This document shows, piece after piece, positions 1 through 7,872 of a stretch of 16,620 nucleotides of DNA (positions are counted from its first letter, which is position 1; the number at the start of each line of letters is the position of its first letter). Location: assembly GCA_016256075.1 (NCBI GenBank), contig SDVU01000201.1:1238-17857 (forward strand), given 5' to 3'. The notes under the pieces were generated by a model. It did no database searches. It worked only from the letters and a program-made list of their open reading frames with translations, and was not told the origin of the DNA. This DNA comes from Dictyocoela muelleri. Taxonomy: Eukaryota; Microsporidia. A program made the translations under genes and the position numbers.

Positions 1-94
1 CTTTTATAGTTTAAAATTTCTAGAAATTTTGATGAAATTTCTAGTAAATTTTGAAATTGATCATTTTCATCTTTTTCATTACAAAAGCACAACA
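1..94 (-). repeat. 3' LTR of the Ty3/Gypsy element (partial, cut by window edge)
   Basis: These 94 bp match 3867-3960 with two differences. On the minus strand the LTR opens with TGTTGTGC, directly after the polypurine tract. By comparison with the 245-bp right-hand copy, about 151 bp of this LTR lie outside the window. Confidence 0.92.
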
Positions 95-108
95 TCCTGC
101 CCTCTCCC
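95..108 (-). promoter_or_regulatory. Polypurine tract (plus-strand primer) of the LTR element
   Basis: The minus strand reads GGGAGAGGGCAGGA immediately before the LTR start. This is the position and composition expected of the polypurine tract that primes second-strand DNA synthesis in LTR retrotransposons. The end of the integrase-coding region overlaps it. Confidence 0.75.
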
Positions 109-1090
109 GATGATACCTTGCGCACATTTCTAACGTTCTGCCTTTTGATCTTACTTCCTTCATCAACTAACACAAACCCCCTAGTAACTGAAGCTTTATA
201 AACTGTAAACGGACCTTTACAAATATGTGCTAACTTGTCCGGATTGTAAATTCTGCGAAAAATCAAATCTCCTTATTTAGTCCGGCCTTACCTTTCTCAT
301 TTCTCATTAAATTATTTTTATTCTCGATCATTTTTATTTTTTTATTCATTTTATTCATTTTATTCAACTTATTTTCAATATCACCTTTAGAATTCCATAG
401 GGTTTTTTTAAACATAATTTCATAATGAGATAAATCGTGCACTGTACTACTCATGAAATTTAGTCTGATACAGATAGCCTCTTTTAGTTTGCTTAATGGG
501 TTTCCTTTGAGCATTCGGCATACCTGTAAAATTACCGCGTTTCTTAGTTCAGATATCGCATTACCTGTTGGATTATATGGGCTTGTAAGTATTTGTTTAA
601 TCCCGTGATGTTCAAGAGTTTTTTGAATTTTGTCGAAATATATTGACGTTCTTGGTAAGACAAGAATTTTTCTGGTGCACCAACATTGTCTATCCAATTT
701 TTCTCGAACGCCTTGATAACACTTTCTGATGATATATCCCATATTATTTCAGCTTCCGTCCATTTACTGTATACGTCGGTAAATTTGATAATATAGAAAT
801 ATTTTGATTTTTTACTTGTTTTTAAATGCTCTCTTTTTAATAGGTCCTAAAATATCAGAAGATATAAGTTCGAATTGTTTTGTAGCTAGAATACTATTAT
901 TCATTTCTTAATATTTGAATTGAAGTTTTTTTTGTCGCTGACAATCTAAACAGCTATTAGTTATGGAGTTGATTAGTTTTCTTAATTTAGGGTGATGAAA
1001 TTGATCTTTTAGTGTGTTGTATAATGCCTTTTGACCTGGATGAATCAGAACTTTATGAAGTTGAGATATTCGAGCTTTGTCCTAAGGGGT
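109..1090 (-). pseudogene. Integrase region of the Ty3/Gypsy element (fossil)
   Basis: Integrase inserts the cDNA copy into host chromosomes. Three modules are recognisable on the minus strand. Near 920-1040 there is an N-terminal zinc-binding module with an HP...H then CLDCQ pattern. Near 530-660 there is the end of the catalytic core, with ILTSPYNPTGN followed by a glutamate, as in the D,D-35-E core. Near 110-290 there is a C-terminal module with KGPF, resembling the GPY/F module. The region is broken. It runs up to the polypurine tract and LTR, as is usual for compact Ty3/Gypsy elements. Confidence 0.85.
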
Positions 1091-1104
1091 TTTGGTTTGT
1101 TTAA

Positions 1105-1700
1105 TCACTGATCGGTCTTTATCATGTTTTTGTGATTTCTTAAGTTATAGTTTAAATCTGTTGCTAAATAAAGTCTTGAAATGCAATCGGCAGCGCTATT
1201 ATTTTTCCCTGATATCTTGACCATTTCATAATTATATTCCTCGAGAAGAATTTTCCATCTCTGAACTCTTTTGCTGGTGTCTTTGTTGCTGAATATATTT
1301 TGATTATCCGAGTATATTACGACCTTAGAAAGGAGGAGCATCGTACGAAAAAATTCAAGGCTTTTAATAATTTCATATCCTTCCTTCTCAGTTATTGTGT
1401 AGTTGCATTTGGATTTTGTCAATTTTTTACTAATAAACCTATCGTTTTATTTTCTTGTATTAGCACGGCGGCTATCGCAAAATCTGATGCCTCTGCGTAT
1501 AAGTGGAATGGCTTTTTAATATCTGGATATGTAAGTAAAGGGCGTGATTTAATCTCTTCAATTATCTTCCTGAGGTCTTCAGCATCCCTACTTGACCATT
1601 TAAAATTGTCATGTAATTTCTGAGTAAGGAAGATGATTTTTTGGAAATGTTTTGGATAAATAGCCTGTACCAATTGATCAGGCCAAGATTTTTTTGAATA
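1105..1700 (-). pseudogene. RNase H region of the Ty3/Gypsy element (fossil)
   Basis: RNase H degrades the RNA strand of the replication hybrid. The minus strand encodes the tether and RNase H hallmarks of Ty3/Gypsy polymerases: HLYAEASDFAIAAVL (the DAS-D-IGAVL block), VVIYSDNQNI (the YTDH..L block), RVQRWKILLEEYNYEMV and AADCISR (the N..AD.LSR block). The region is broken. Confidence 0.88.
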
Positions 1701-1759
1701 TCTTTCTTTCTTTTTGGTTTTATTTCGTTTTTCTTGTCAATTCTTTCTAATGATGGTCT

Positions 1760-2330
1760 TATTCCTTCTGATGATACTTGATGTCCCAATATGTTACTTC
1801 TGTTATCATAAATCTGCTTTTTCAAAATTAACTGATATTTTATTTCGGTTTAAAATGTCTAATATATTCTCTAAATGTCTTAAATGTTCCTCATCATTTT
1901 TTGAATGAATCAGTATGTCATCCAGGTATGTTTTAACGTAGTTTATACCGTTAAAGAGATCATTCATACACTTCCTGAATGTCATCGGAGCGTTTGTTAG
2001 TCCGAACGGCATTCTTAAAAATTCATAATGACTGTCACCAAGAGAGAAAGCAGTATATTTTATGCTATTCCTATCGAGAGAGATCTGATAATATCCACTA
2101 TTTAGGTCAATCTGAGAAAAAACCTTTGATCCTTTTAGCGTCAATAGACAGTCATGTACCATTGGGAAAAGTTGTATTATCGGGAGTGTATTTTTATTCA
2201 AATCTCTATAATCAACTACTAATCTAATCTTCCCGTTTCTTTTTCTAATGGGAAAAGCAGGCGATGAGAATGGTGATTTGCTTTTCCTCATAACTCCAAG
2301 TGAAATTAATTTTTAGCTCATCTTTTACGG
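1760..2330 (-). pseudogene. Reverse transcriptase region of the Ty3/Gypsy element (fossil)
   Basis: The reverse transcriptase palm and fingers copy the element RNA into DNA. Recognisable minus-strand blocks in order are SPFSSPAFPIRKRNGKIR, LVVDYRDLN, FSQIDLNSGYYQI, FLRMPFGLTNAPMTF and the catalytic YLDDIL. The FGLTNAP and YLDD blocks are typical of Ty3/Gypsy. This is the best-preserved part of the element. Confidence 0.94.
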
Positions 2331-2439
2331 ATTAGCGCAGTGCTAAAAAAATTTTATAAGGATTTTTGTATATCAAGGTATCATTTTTGAGAGTAATTTT
2401 GTGTTTCACGTCGGTATACATCCCAGACTAGGCACATTG

Positions 2440-2910
2440 GTTTTATAATAATTCAATAATATCTTAGTTTTCTCGAAATTTCGTTAGTTTGAATCTGAAA
2501 TATGCGTGTTTTCTCGGTCAGTTCGATGTCTGGGTCGGTAGGTCTTACTACATCTTCAAACTCGTATACCTTTTCATCAATTGTAATAGTCATGTTGCTG
2601 AAGTTTATTTTAGAATGGTTATTGCTAAGGAAATCAATTCCGAGTATTAGTTCAGAGCTCATATCGCAGATTTATATGTTGATATCTTGTAGACAGTATC
2701 TGTGTCACTCTGAAGTGTCATTTTCAATTTAATTCTTTCACTCGAAGTCAATTTTCTGCCATCTACCAGTTGTATGTTTATTTTAGGCGATTTTATTCTT
2801 GGAATTTCAACGCCTTTTACAACTTTTTCTTTTATAAAACTGTAAGTGGCGCCGGTTTCAACAATAGCTATAACCTTTCTTTCTTTTATCTGGGCGACCA
2901 GTTCCAAAGA
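2440..2910 (-). pseudogene. Retropepsin-like protease region of the Ty3/Gypsy element (fossil)
   Basis: This aspartic protease processes the element's polyprotein. The minus strand shows the flap-and-active-site neighbourhood ETGATYSFI (family pattern DTGA-SFI), a downstream VDGRKL segment, and the ILGIDFL block that closes retropepsin domains in Ty3/Gypsy elements. The region is broken. Confidence 0.82.
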
Positions 2911-2929
2911 TTGTGTATAGACTTTGAGA

Positions 2930-3716
2930 ACTATAAACGAAAAGGCATTCGTGTCATTTGTATTTTTATCATTTTTATTTGTTTGACTTGCTTTCCTTGC
3001 TCGGAATTCATTTGTGTCATGGGTATTTATTTCATGGTATGTGCACCATTTTTAAGACTTGTTTTTATGTTTACGATCTCTTCTTTTATCTCTGGCTGCC
3101 TTACTGTTCTGTTTTAGATTATTCATTTGAGTTAACATCGTGTTTTCGGTGACATCAATTATTTGAAACATATCGTTGATGTTGTGAATATTTAAACGAG
3201 CCATTTCCAGCTTCGTTCTATCGCTCAGCCCGTTGTAGAATGTTTCTAAGATCTTTAAGTTGGTAGCATTTTCATCACTTCGTGTGCATATCATCAGGCG
3301 TTTACAATGGTATTCTATCTGTTCCTTATATTCCTTTATGGTCTTGAACTGAATCTGTCGAATTGAGGTTAGCGTTGTGAGATATTTTAGAGAATCCTGT
3401 TTTGGGTATTTATGTCGAAATATAAGTATGAATGCCTCTTCAAGTGTCTGGGTCCAATAGAATATTGGGAGAATTGTTGTAGAGAATATTGATTTTATTA
3501 CCTGTAGCGTTGTAACTTCATCCCAGTTTACTATTGTACGGTTTCAATTATTTCACTTTTCCATTGGAAGATGTCTTGCTCAGATATATTTTCAAGTAAT
3601 AGGATTGATCGTTTAATTTGAAGGTAGGTATTAGGCGGAGTAATTGTAAATGTTGCTCGAGTGGCTTGAAATTTGTATTCTTTTGACCTTCTGTATTCCT
3701 TTGTTAAGCTTAACAT
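2930..3716 (-). pseudogene. Gag region of the Ty3/Gypsy element (fossil)
   Basis: It sits between the 5' LTR and the protease. A retrotransposon-gag-like helical segment near 3060-3300 (LETFYNGLSDRTKLEMA) and a basic, asparagine-rich tail with a degenerate CX2HX4H zinc-knuckle-like motif near 3010-3050 support gag. The knuckle is of the same unusual CX2H type as in the second element at 4550-4610, suggesting that the two elements are relatives. The region is broken. Assignment rests more on position than on sequence. Confidence 0.65.
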
Positions 3717-3960
3717 GTTGTGCCCACGGGGACACGACCGTCTGAAGAAGGAAGTTATATAAAGATAGATTACGTAACTTGTTTTTATTGACTCGATCTT
3801 GGTTGGGCGTTGCTGGTGATGATTTGGGATGTTCGCGCGACCTCATGGGGTTCTTGGGAATTATTTCTTTTATAGTTTAAAATTTCTAGAAATTTTGATG
3901 AAATTTCTAGTAAATTTTGAAATTGATCATTTTCATCTTTTTCTTTACAAAAGCACAATA
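3716..3960 (-). repeat. 5' LTR of the Ty3/Gypsy element, 245 bp
   Basis: The stretch 3867-3960 repeats window positions 1-94. The LTR end is set by the inverted terminal motif: TGTTGTGC at 3716-3723 on the plus strand mirrors the other terminus, 87-94 in the left copy. A TATA-like TTATATAA lies at 3755-3762, suitable for an LTR promoter. Directly inside the LTR is a 14-bp perfect palindrome (3702-3715), where the primer-binding site should be. No convincing tRNA-complementary site is visible there. Confidence 0.87.
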
Positions 3961-4204
3961 ATATTAACTTCTTTTAGAAGATATAAATTTAATTTGATGA
4001 AAGGTGTTTTTTAATTTTCCGATTTTGGCATATTTTATAGGAATTCTGTGATATTTTCTTTTAATTGAGATTTTGCCGAAAAGCACATTGATTTTTATGC
4101 TAGTTCATTATCCACAGATTCGCTGGTATTATCAGTCTTCGAATATGAAATTTTAAAATTTTTGAATTTCAGGTTTTTTTCGGAAATAATTAGATCTACT
4201 TCTT

Positions 4205-4460
4205 CAGAAATTTAGAAATCCATTCCAAAAATTATATCATCAACAAAATTTTTGGCAACAAGAAATTCTGTTTTAAAGATATCAGCGTGTGGTATAAAAA
4301 TTATATTTGCATTGACCATATTTCCTATAACTATGCTCTCACCGTTTGCTACTTTCAAATGTATTATTTTATCGGAATCCTTTATATCTAAATTAAGCTC
4401 ATTAGCTCTTTTTTCAGAAATTATATTATGCATTGAAAAGGTATCAAAGGTCAATTCTAC
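4205..4460 (-). pseudogene. Retropepsin-like domain of the second retroelement (fossil)
   Basis: The minus strand encodes a domain with FDTFSMHNIISEKRANEL (the D-T/S-G/F-S active-site neighbourhood and first helix), HLKVANGESIVIGN (the typical ADG-flap strand) and DIIFGMDF (the ILG.DF closing block). This layout is that of gypsy-type aspartic proteases, which cut the Gag-Pol polyprotein. It is followed by about 240 bp of degraded linker before the interrupting LTR. Confidence 0.72.
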
Positions 4461-4529
4461 ATTTTTATTACCAATACTACTAAGAATTTTTATTGCATTT
4501 TCTGGGTTATTTTTAACTCTTAAATTATT

Positions 4530-5440
4530 TTTATTTTATAATAGTCCTTTTTATACTTTTTACAGTTTTCAGTTGTATGATTTCCAATTTTATGATATCT
4601 ACAGCATAGTTTATTTTTCTCTATTGATTTATTTTCCTTAAATTTTGCAAAATTTTCTTTAAATTTAGAGTTATTTATATATTTTTTTTATTATTACTTA
4701 CACATTCAGTATTGTTATTATGATTATTTGCAAATTAAAATTCTTTTTCGAGTACCAAAATTGCTTCGTAATAAGTTGAGCAGTTATTTTGGGTTATTAC
4801 TCTTTTAAAGTTATCGGATAGATTGTTATAAAAAATATCGAAAGCCTCTCTTTCAGATATTTTTTCTTTGTTTTTTAAACATTCATTCGCGTATTTTAAT
4901 ATTTATTCGAATTTATTGCCAGCTTTTCTTATATTGGTGATTTTTTTATGTTAAAATTACTTAACTCATCTCTATATTTTCTATAATGAGATGGCGGATA
5001 TACATGTTCTTTTATTGCCTCTAATATGTTTTTTGAATTTTTTTGAACCACTAAGTTTTAATATGTTTGGACTGATTAATGTAAGGATGATGCTATTGGA
5101 TTGATCTTCTGTCCAATTGCATGTTTTCAATGAATGCTTAAATTCATCGCACCAGTCAAGAATACATTGATTTTCTAAATCATGTAAATAATTTTTATGT
5201 ATGTATGGCTGTTCTGAATCACTTATTCCGATTATTTTAGCCTTAAAGTTAAATTGTCTTTCCGAAATTTGCGTTTTAGGAAATTTAAAGTTTCTGGAAC
5301 CAAAAAGCAGTTGTGAGTAGTGATAACTTTGGAATGTTGTTTCGAGGCAATTTTTTATCTTTTTTCTGAGTTAGTATGCTTTGGAGTCTCTTTTCCCTAG
5401 TAACTCGAGTTTTTTATTTGAATTAGTTGTAGACATATTG
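4530..5440 (-). pseudogene. Gag region of the second retroelement with CX2HX4HX4C knuckle (fossil)
   Basis: Near 4555-4605 the minus strand encodes CRYHKIGNHTTENC, a CX2HX4HX4C zinc-knuckle variant found in some plant and fungal gag proteins in place of CCHC. Upstream, 4740-5440 has aromatic and charged segments (for example LDWCDEFKHSLKT) typical of the retrotransposon-gag fold, starting from a likely first ATG near 5436. The region is broken. The identification is by motif and position. Confidence 0.65.
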
Positions 5441-5465
5441 TATTTATGTAACTTTGATATCAAAA

Positions 5466-5880
5466 TGTCACATCCCGTGACTTTAGGTTGTGAGCTGAAA
5501 GGAAATAAAGAATTTAAAGATTTAAAAGGTAACATAATTTATTTAAAAACTTTTCTTAAATAGTTTTAGTTAAAACACATAACTTGATTGCATATCCGAT
5601 AATTATAATTTGTTAAAATAATATTTTGAAACAACTATAAATATCCTAACTAATTTATTGTATCAGTATGAATAGAAGCTGTTATAGTCAGCCTAAAAAT
5701 GTGAAATATCTTTAGTATGAATATATAATAAAAATAAAAATAAAAATATGACTTTATTCTCAATAATACCAAGAATAATGAATCTGTTATGAGGATATAT
5801 ACCGCCTAAACACCATTTTTAGTTAAATAAAAACTATACAATATTTTATAATAAGAATGTGTCATACATATTATTATCTC
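5466..5880. other. Gene-free AT-rich spacer, possibly containing LTR remains
   Basis: No coding region is supported here. The left edge (5466-5482) has a short inverted repeat, GTCAC-ATCCC-GTGAC. Reading the minus strand, it ends in TGTGACA followed by TTTTGATATCAAAG. This could be the LTR end and primer-binding site of the second retroelement, but no second LTR terminus was found in the window. The rest is low-complexity AT-rich sequence with an AAAAT-type run at about 5728-5748. Confidence 0.35.
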
Positions 5881-6412
5881 ACGAGATGGCCTACAATAGA
5901 TGACTTTTACACTTTCAGAAGAATATATATTTCTAATTTATCAGTATATTATGATTGCAAAAGAAAATTTAGAAAAAAAAACATTATTAAGCCAGGAAAC
6001 ATTGTTGGTGTATTTTTAATGTGAAAACTGATGTTTTTGCGAATATTGAAACCTATTACAAATATAAACTAGATAACATTCATCTAAAAGATATATTTAA
6101 TGCTGATGGGGCAGTTCTATATTTGTGAAATATCATTAATCAAACATTGATTGTTAATTAACAAGATAATACATTATGAATTCGTTCAAAAATATGACTG
6201 GTTATATTTTTTTGAAAGTTTAAAAGAAGATAAATTAAATCCTATATTTATAGGATAATCGAAAAATTATGTTTCTTTTAAATAAAAAATAGTAATAATT
6301 ATATTTTAAATATGAAAATAATTCTAAATTTTGTTTGACTCTTAATATATCTAATTAATATCCAATTATTTCAAATGAAACTATGAAAAGTAATAATAGT
6401 ATAAAATACATA

Positions 6413-6743
6413 TTCTAGATCAGAGGTCGGCAACATTTTTATTGGAAATTGACTCATGATCATAGCAAAAACACAGATGGGTACAAGTTATACTAAATAA
6501 ATAAAAACACATTTTATGTCAAAAAAACTATTTGATTCTTTATAGACTTTGCATAAAATTTTTTTCTTAAATTTGCACATTTATTAACTTTAAAACTAAT
6601 TAGCAAAAAATTGAAGCTTTTAAGCGTAGGTGATTACTAAAAAAATTTTAGGGTAAAATATTTAAACGACTCACAGGTACATTCAAAAACTCTCGCGGGT
6701 ACAATTTACCCACGTGTACGCTGTTTCCGATCGTCTTCTAGAT
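6413..6743. repeat. 8-bp target site duplication TTCTAGAT flanking the hAT-type element
   Basis: TTCTAGAT occurs at 6413-6420 and again at 6736-6743, exactly bordering 6421-6735. An 8-bp duplication is the hallmark of hAT-superfamily insertion. Confidence 0.8.
6421..6735. mobile_element. Non-autonomous hAT-type element (MITE), 315 bp
   Basis: The left end, CAGAGGTCGGCAACA, closely resembles hAT (Charlie/Tip100-like) termini of the form CAGNGGTCGGCAAC. The right end, TGTTTCCGATCGTC, is a diverged inverted copy: as reverse complement it shares the TCGG and AACA core, 9 of 14 positions. The element is bracketed by the identical octamer TTCTAGAT. There is no open reading frame, so it must have been moved in trans by a hAT transposase elsewhere. 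Its subterminal part (6659-6735) is GC-richer and resembles 7520-7620, a second trace of the same family. It sits inside the pogo-like transposase relic and is therefore younger than that insertion. Confidence 0.78.
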
Positions 6744-7059
6744 ATTTCACCAATCAACCCTATTAATTCCGATTTCTATGATATCGAGATTATGCTTTTA
6801 TCTACCTAATGCAACGTTACAAATTTAGTAACATATACAAGGTATATAAAAAACCAAGAATTTTTATAAAAGATAGTCAAATAGAAAAAATTTTGTTTGA
6901 ATTCGATAAATCGGATGGCAAATATGTAAGGTATAAAAAATAATCAATAAATAGCTTTATACGATGCTATGAGCTTAATATATAAAGCTTGGATACAACC
7001 GAGAATACAATAAGAAAATGATTTATTAAAATACTTGAACAATAAACTTCATGCGACAA

Positions 7060-7870
7060 GATCAGCAACTCACATGATAATTTTCTATTTGTGCAAATAT
7101 TATTTATGATGAAGAATTTATAGCTTTTTTATGTCAATTTGTGGATACTGTGTTGAAAAATGATAAATTAATCTTGAGATTAATAGAAGGGGGATAATAA
7201 TATTGCCACTAGAATAACATTTTATTATCTCGAAAATTCAGAAGATTGGTTTTAAGATAATTTTCTATGGAAATTAGACGAAATTTATATTTAAAAGATG
7301 CGATAGTAAAAGAAAAAAACAAAAAAAAGCTCTGAAAGTCATAGATTATTTTATTAGAATTAAAAAAAAACTTGTTTTAAATATTAAGCATATTTTTCAA
7401 TTATTTACACTAAGTTTAATATACACGACATATTTATTTCAGTTTGTGTTCACACTAAGTTTATTGTAAACTTTCCAAATTTTTTGTAGGTTAGTGTTCA
7501 CATTAAGGAGATCTGTCTGTATTTAAATGACTGGTGAATAAACTCGAAACATCTCGAAAGTGTCTTCAAAACCTCACGAGAGTGAATTTACCCGCCGGTG
7601 CGCCTTTCCAAACCCGACTGTTATGCTTTCATAACCGATAATATATCAACTAATGATAACTTAATTCAGACTGATAATTTATTAATAGTATTTTTTATTG
7701 ACATGAATATTCTTTAGAATATTAAATGATAAGTATTTAATAAGCTCCATCCATTAAAAGTAAAAAAAATATTTCAGCAATGGGTTGCTAAAATTATTTC
7801 TTACATAAATCCTTTTTTTTTAAAAATATAACAAAATTCTAATAAATTAAATAAAAATCCTTAAACCAAA
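7060..7870. other. Gene-free decayed spacer between transposon relics and the transporter
   Basis: No intact gene is supported. The motif TTYACAYTAAG recurs at about 7407, 7449 and 7496 with a spacing of 42-47 bp, possibly the remnant of a tandem repeat. A hAT-like end lies at 7520-7620. The remainder is AT-rich without recognisable coding blocks. Confidence 0.5.
7520..7620. repeat. Second trace of the hAT-like family (subterminal end)
   Basis: It begins with TATTTAAATGACT, matching TATTTAAACGACT at 6659, and contains GAATTTACCCGCCGGTGCGCC, matching the block at 6704-6724 of the hAT-type element. It ends in CCCGACTG, like a hAT terminus. It is diverged, and no left end or target duplication was found, so it is probably a truncated copy. 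Confidence 0.5.
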
Positions 7871-7872
7871 CT

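Larger units (their letters stand above)
1..3960 (-). mobile_element. Ty3/Gypsy-type LTR retrotransposon, broken, minus strand
   Basis: Seen: near-identical terminal repeats (1-94 partial; 3716-3960 complete) flank a minus-strand series of gag, retropepsin, reverse transcriptase, RNase H and integrase regions. The order RT-RNase H-integrase is the Ty3/Gypsy (Metaviridae) order. A polypurine tract (95-108) abuts the 3' LTR. The element is broken, with roughly ten or more breaks in its coding part, so it is a fossil copy. The comparable 94 bp of the two LTRs differ at only two positions, which suggests a fairly recent insertion relative to other debris in the window. It appears to lie inside a second LTR element whose gag-protease portion continues at 3961. 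The far end of the 3' LTR is beyond the window. Confidence 0.93.
3961..5465 (-). mobile_element. Second LTR retroelement, gag-protease part only (fossil)
   Basis: The minus strand carries a gag-like region (about 4530-5440), a CX2HX4HX4C knuckle, and a retropepsin-like domain (4212-4454). It then stops at the LTR of the first element. No reverse transcriptase is seen, which is expected if the first element inserted just downstream of the protease and the remainder lies left of the window. It is broken, with several breaks, and more diverged in appearance than the first element. A possible LTR end starts at 5466. Family is probably Ty3/Gypsy, but without RT or integrase in view this is inference. 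Confidence 0.75.
5880..7060 (+). pseudogene. Relic of a pogo/Tigger-like DDE transposase
   Basis: Short conserved blocks of the pogo/Tigger (DDE_1, Tc1/mariner superfamily) transposase occur in the right order on the plus strand. DIFNADGAVLYL (6090-6125) corresponds to the family block D-I-F-N-x-D-E-T-G-L and holds the first catalytic Asp. KLNPIFIG then SKN (6232-6267) corresponds to KLKPLVIGKSKNP. YDIEIMLL and NVTNL (about 6777-6834) correspond to the IELLFLPPNxTSLIQP block. YDAMSLIYKAW (6960-6992), then in a shifted frame TTENTIRK-FIKI, corresponds to the DAI..I..AW....TI.NCF block with the third Asp. The gene has many stops (for example between IFIG and SKN, and before NVTNL) and at least one frameshift near 6993. 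A hAT-type element interrupts it at 6421, where the second Asp should be. The element's terminal repeats were not found. No single block is decisive; the call rests on four blocks in the correct order. Confidence 0.7.

Noticed and set aside
3631-3846. Open minus-strand frame across the 5' LTR as a gene
   Set aside because: It lies almost entirely inside the 245-bp LTR, whose left terminus at 3716 is well defined by the inverted TGTTGTGC ends.
5381-5563. Small plus-strand gene of 60 codons
   Set aside because: It overlaps the start of the minus-strand gag region and the possible LTR end of the second retroelement, and has no recognisable domain.
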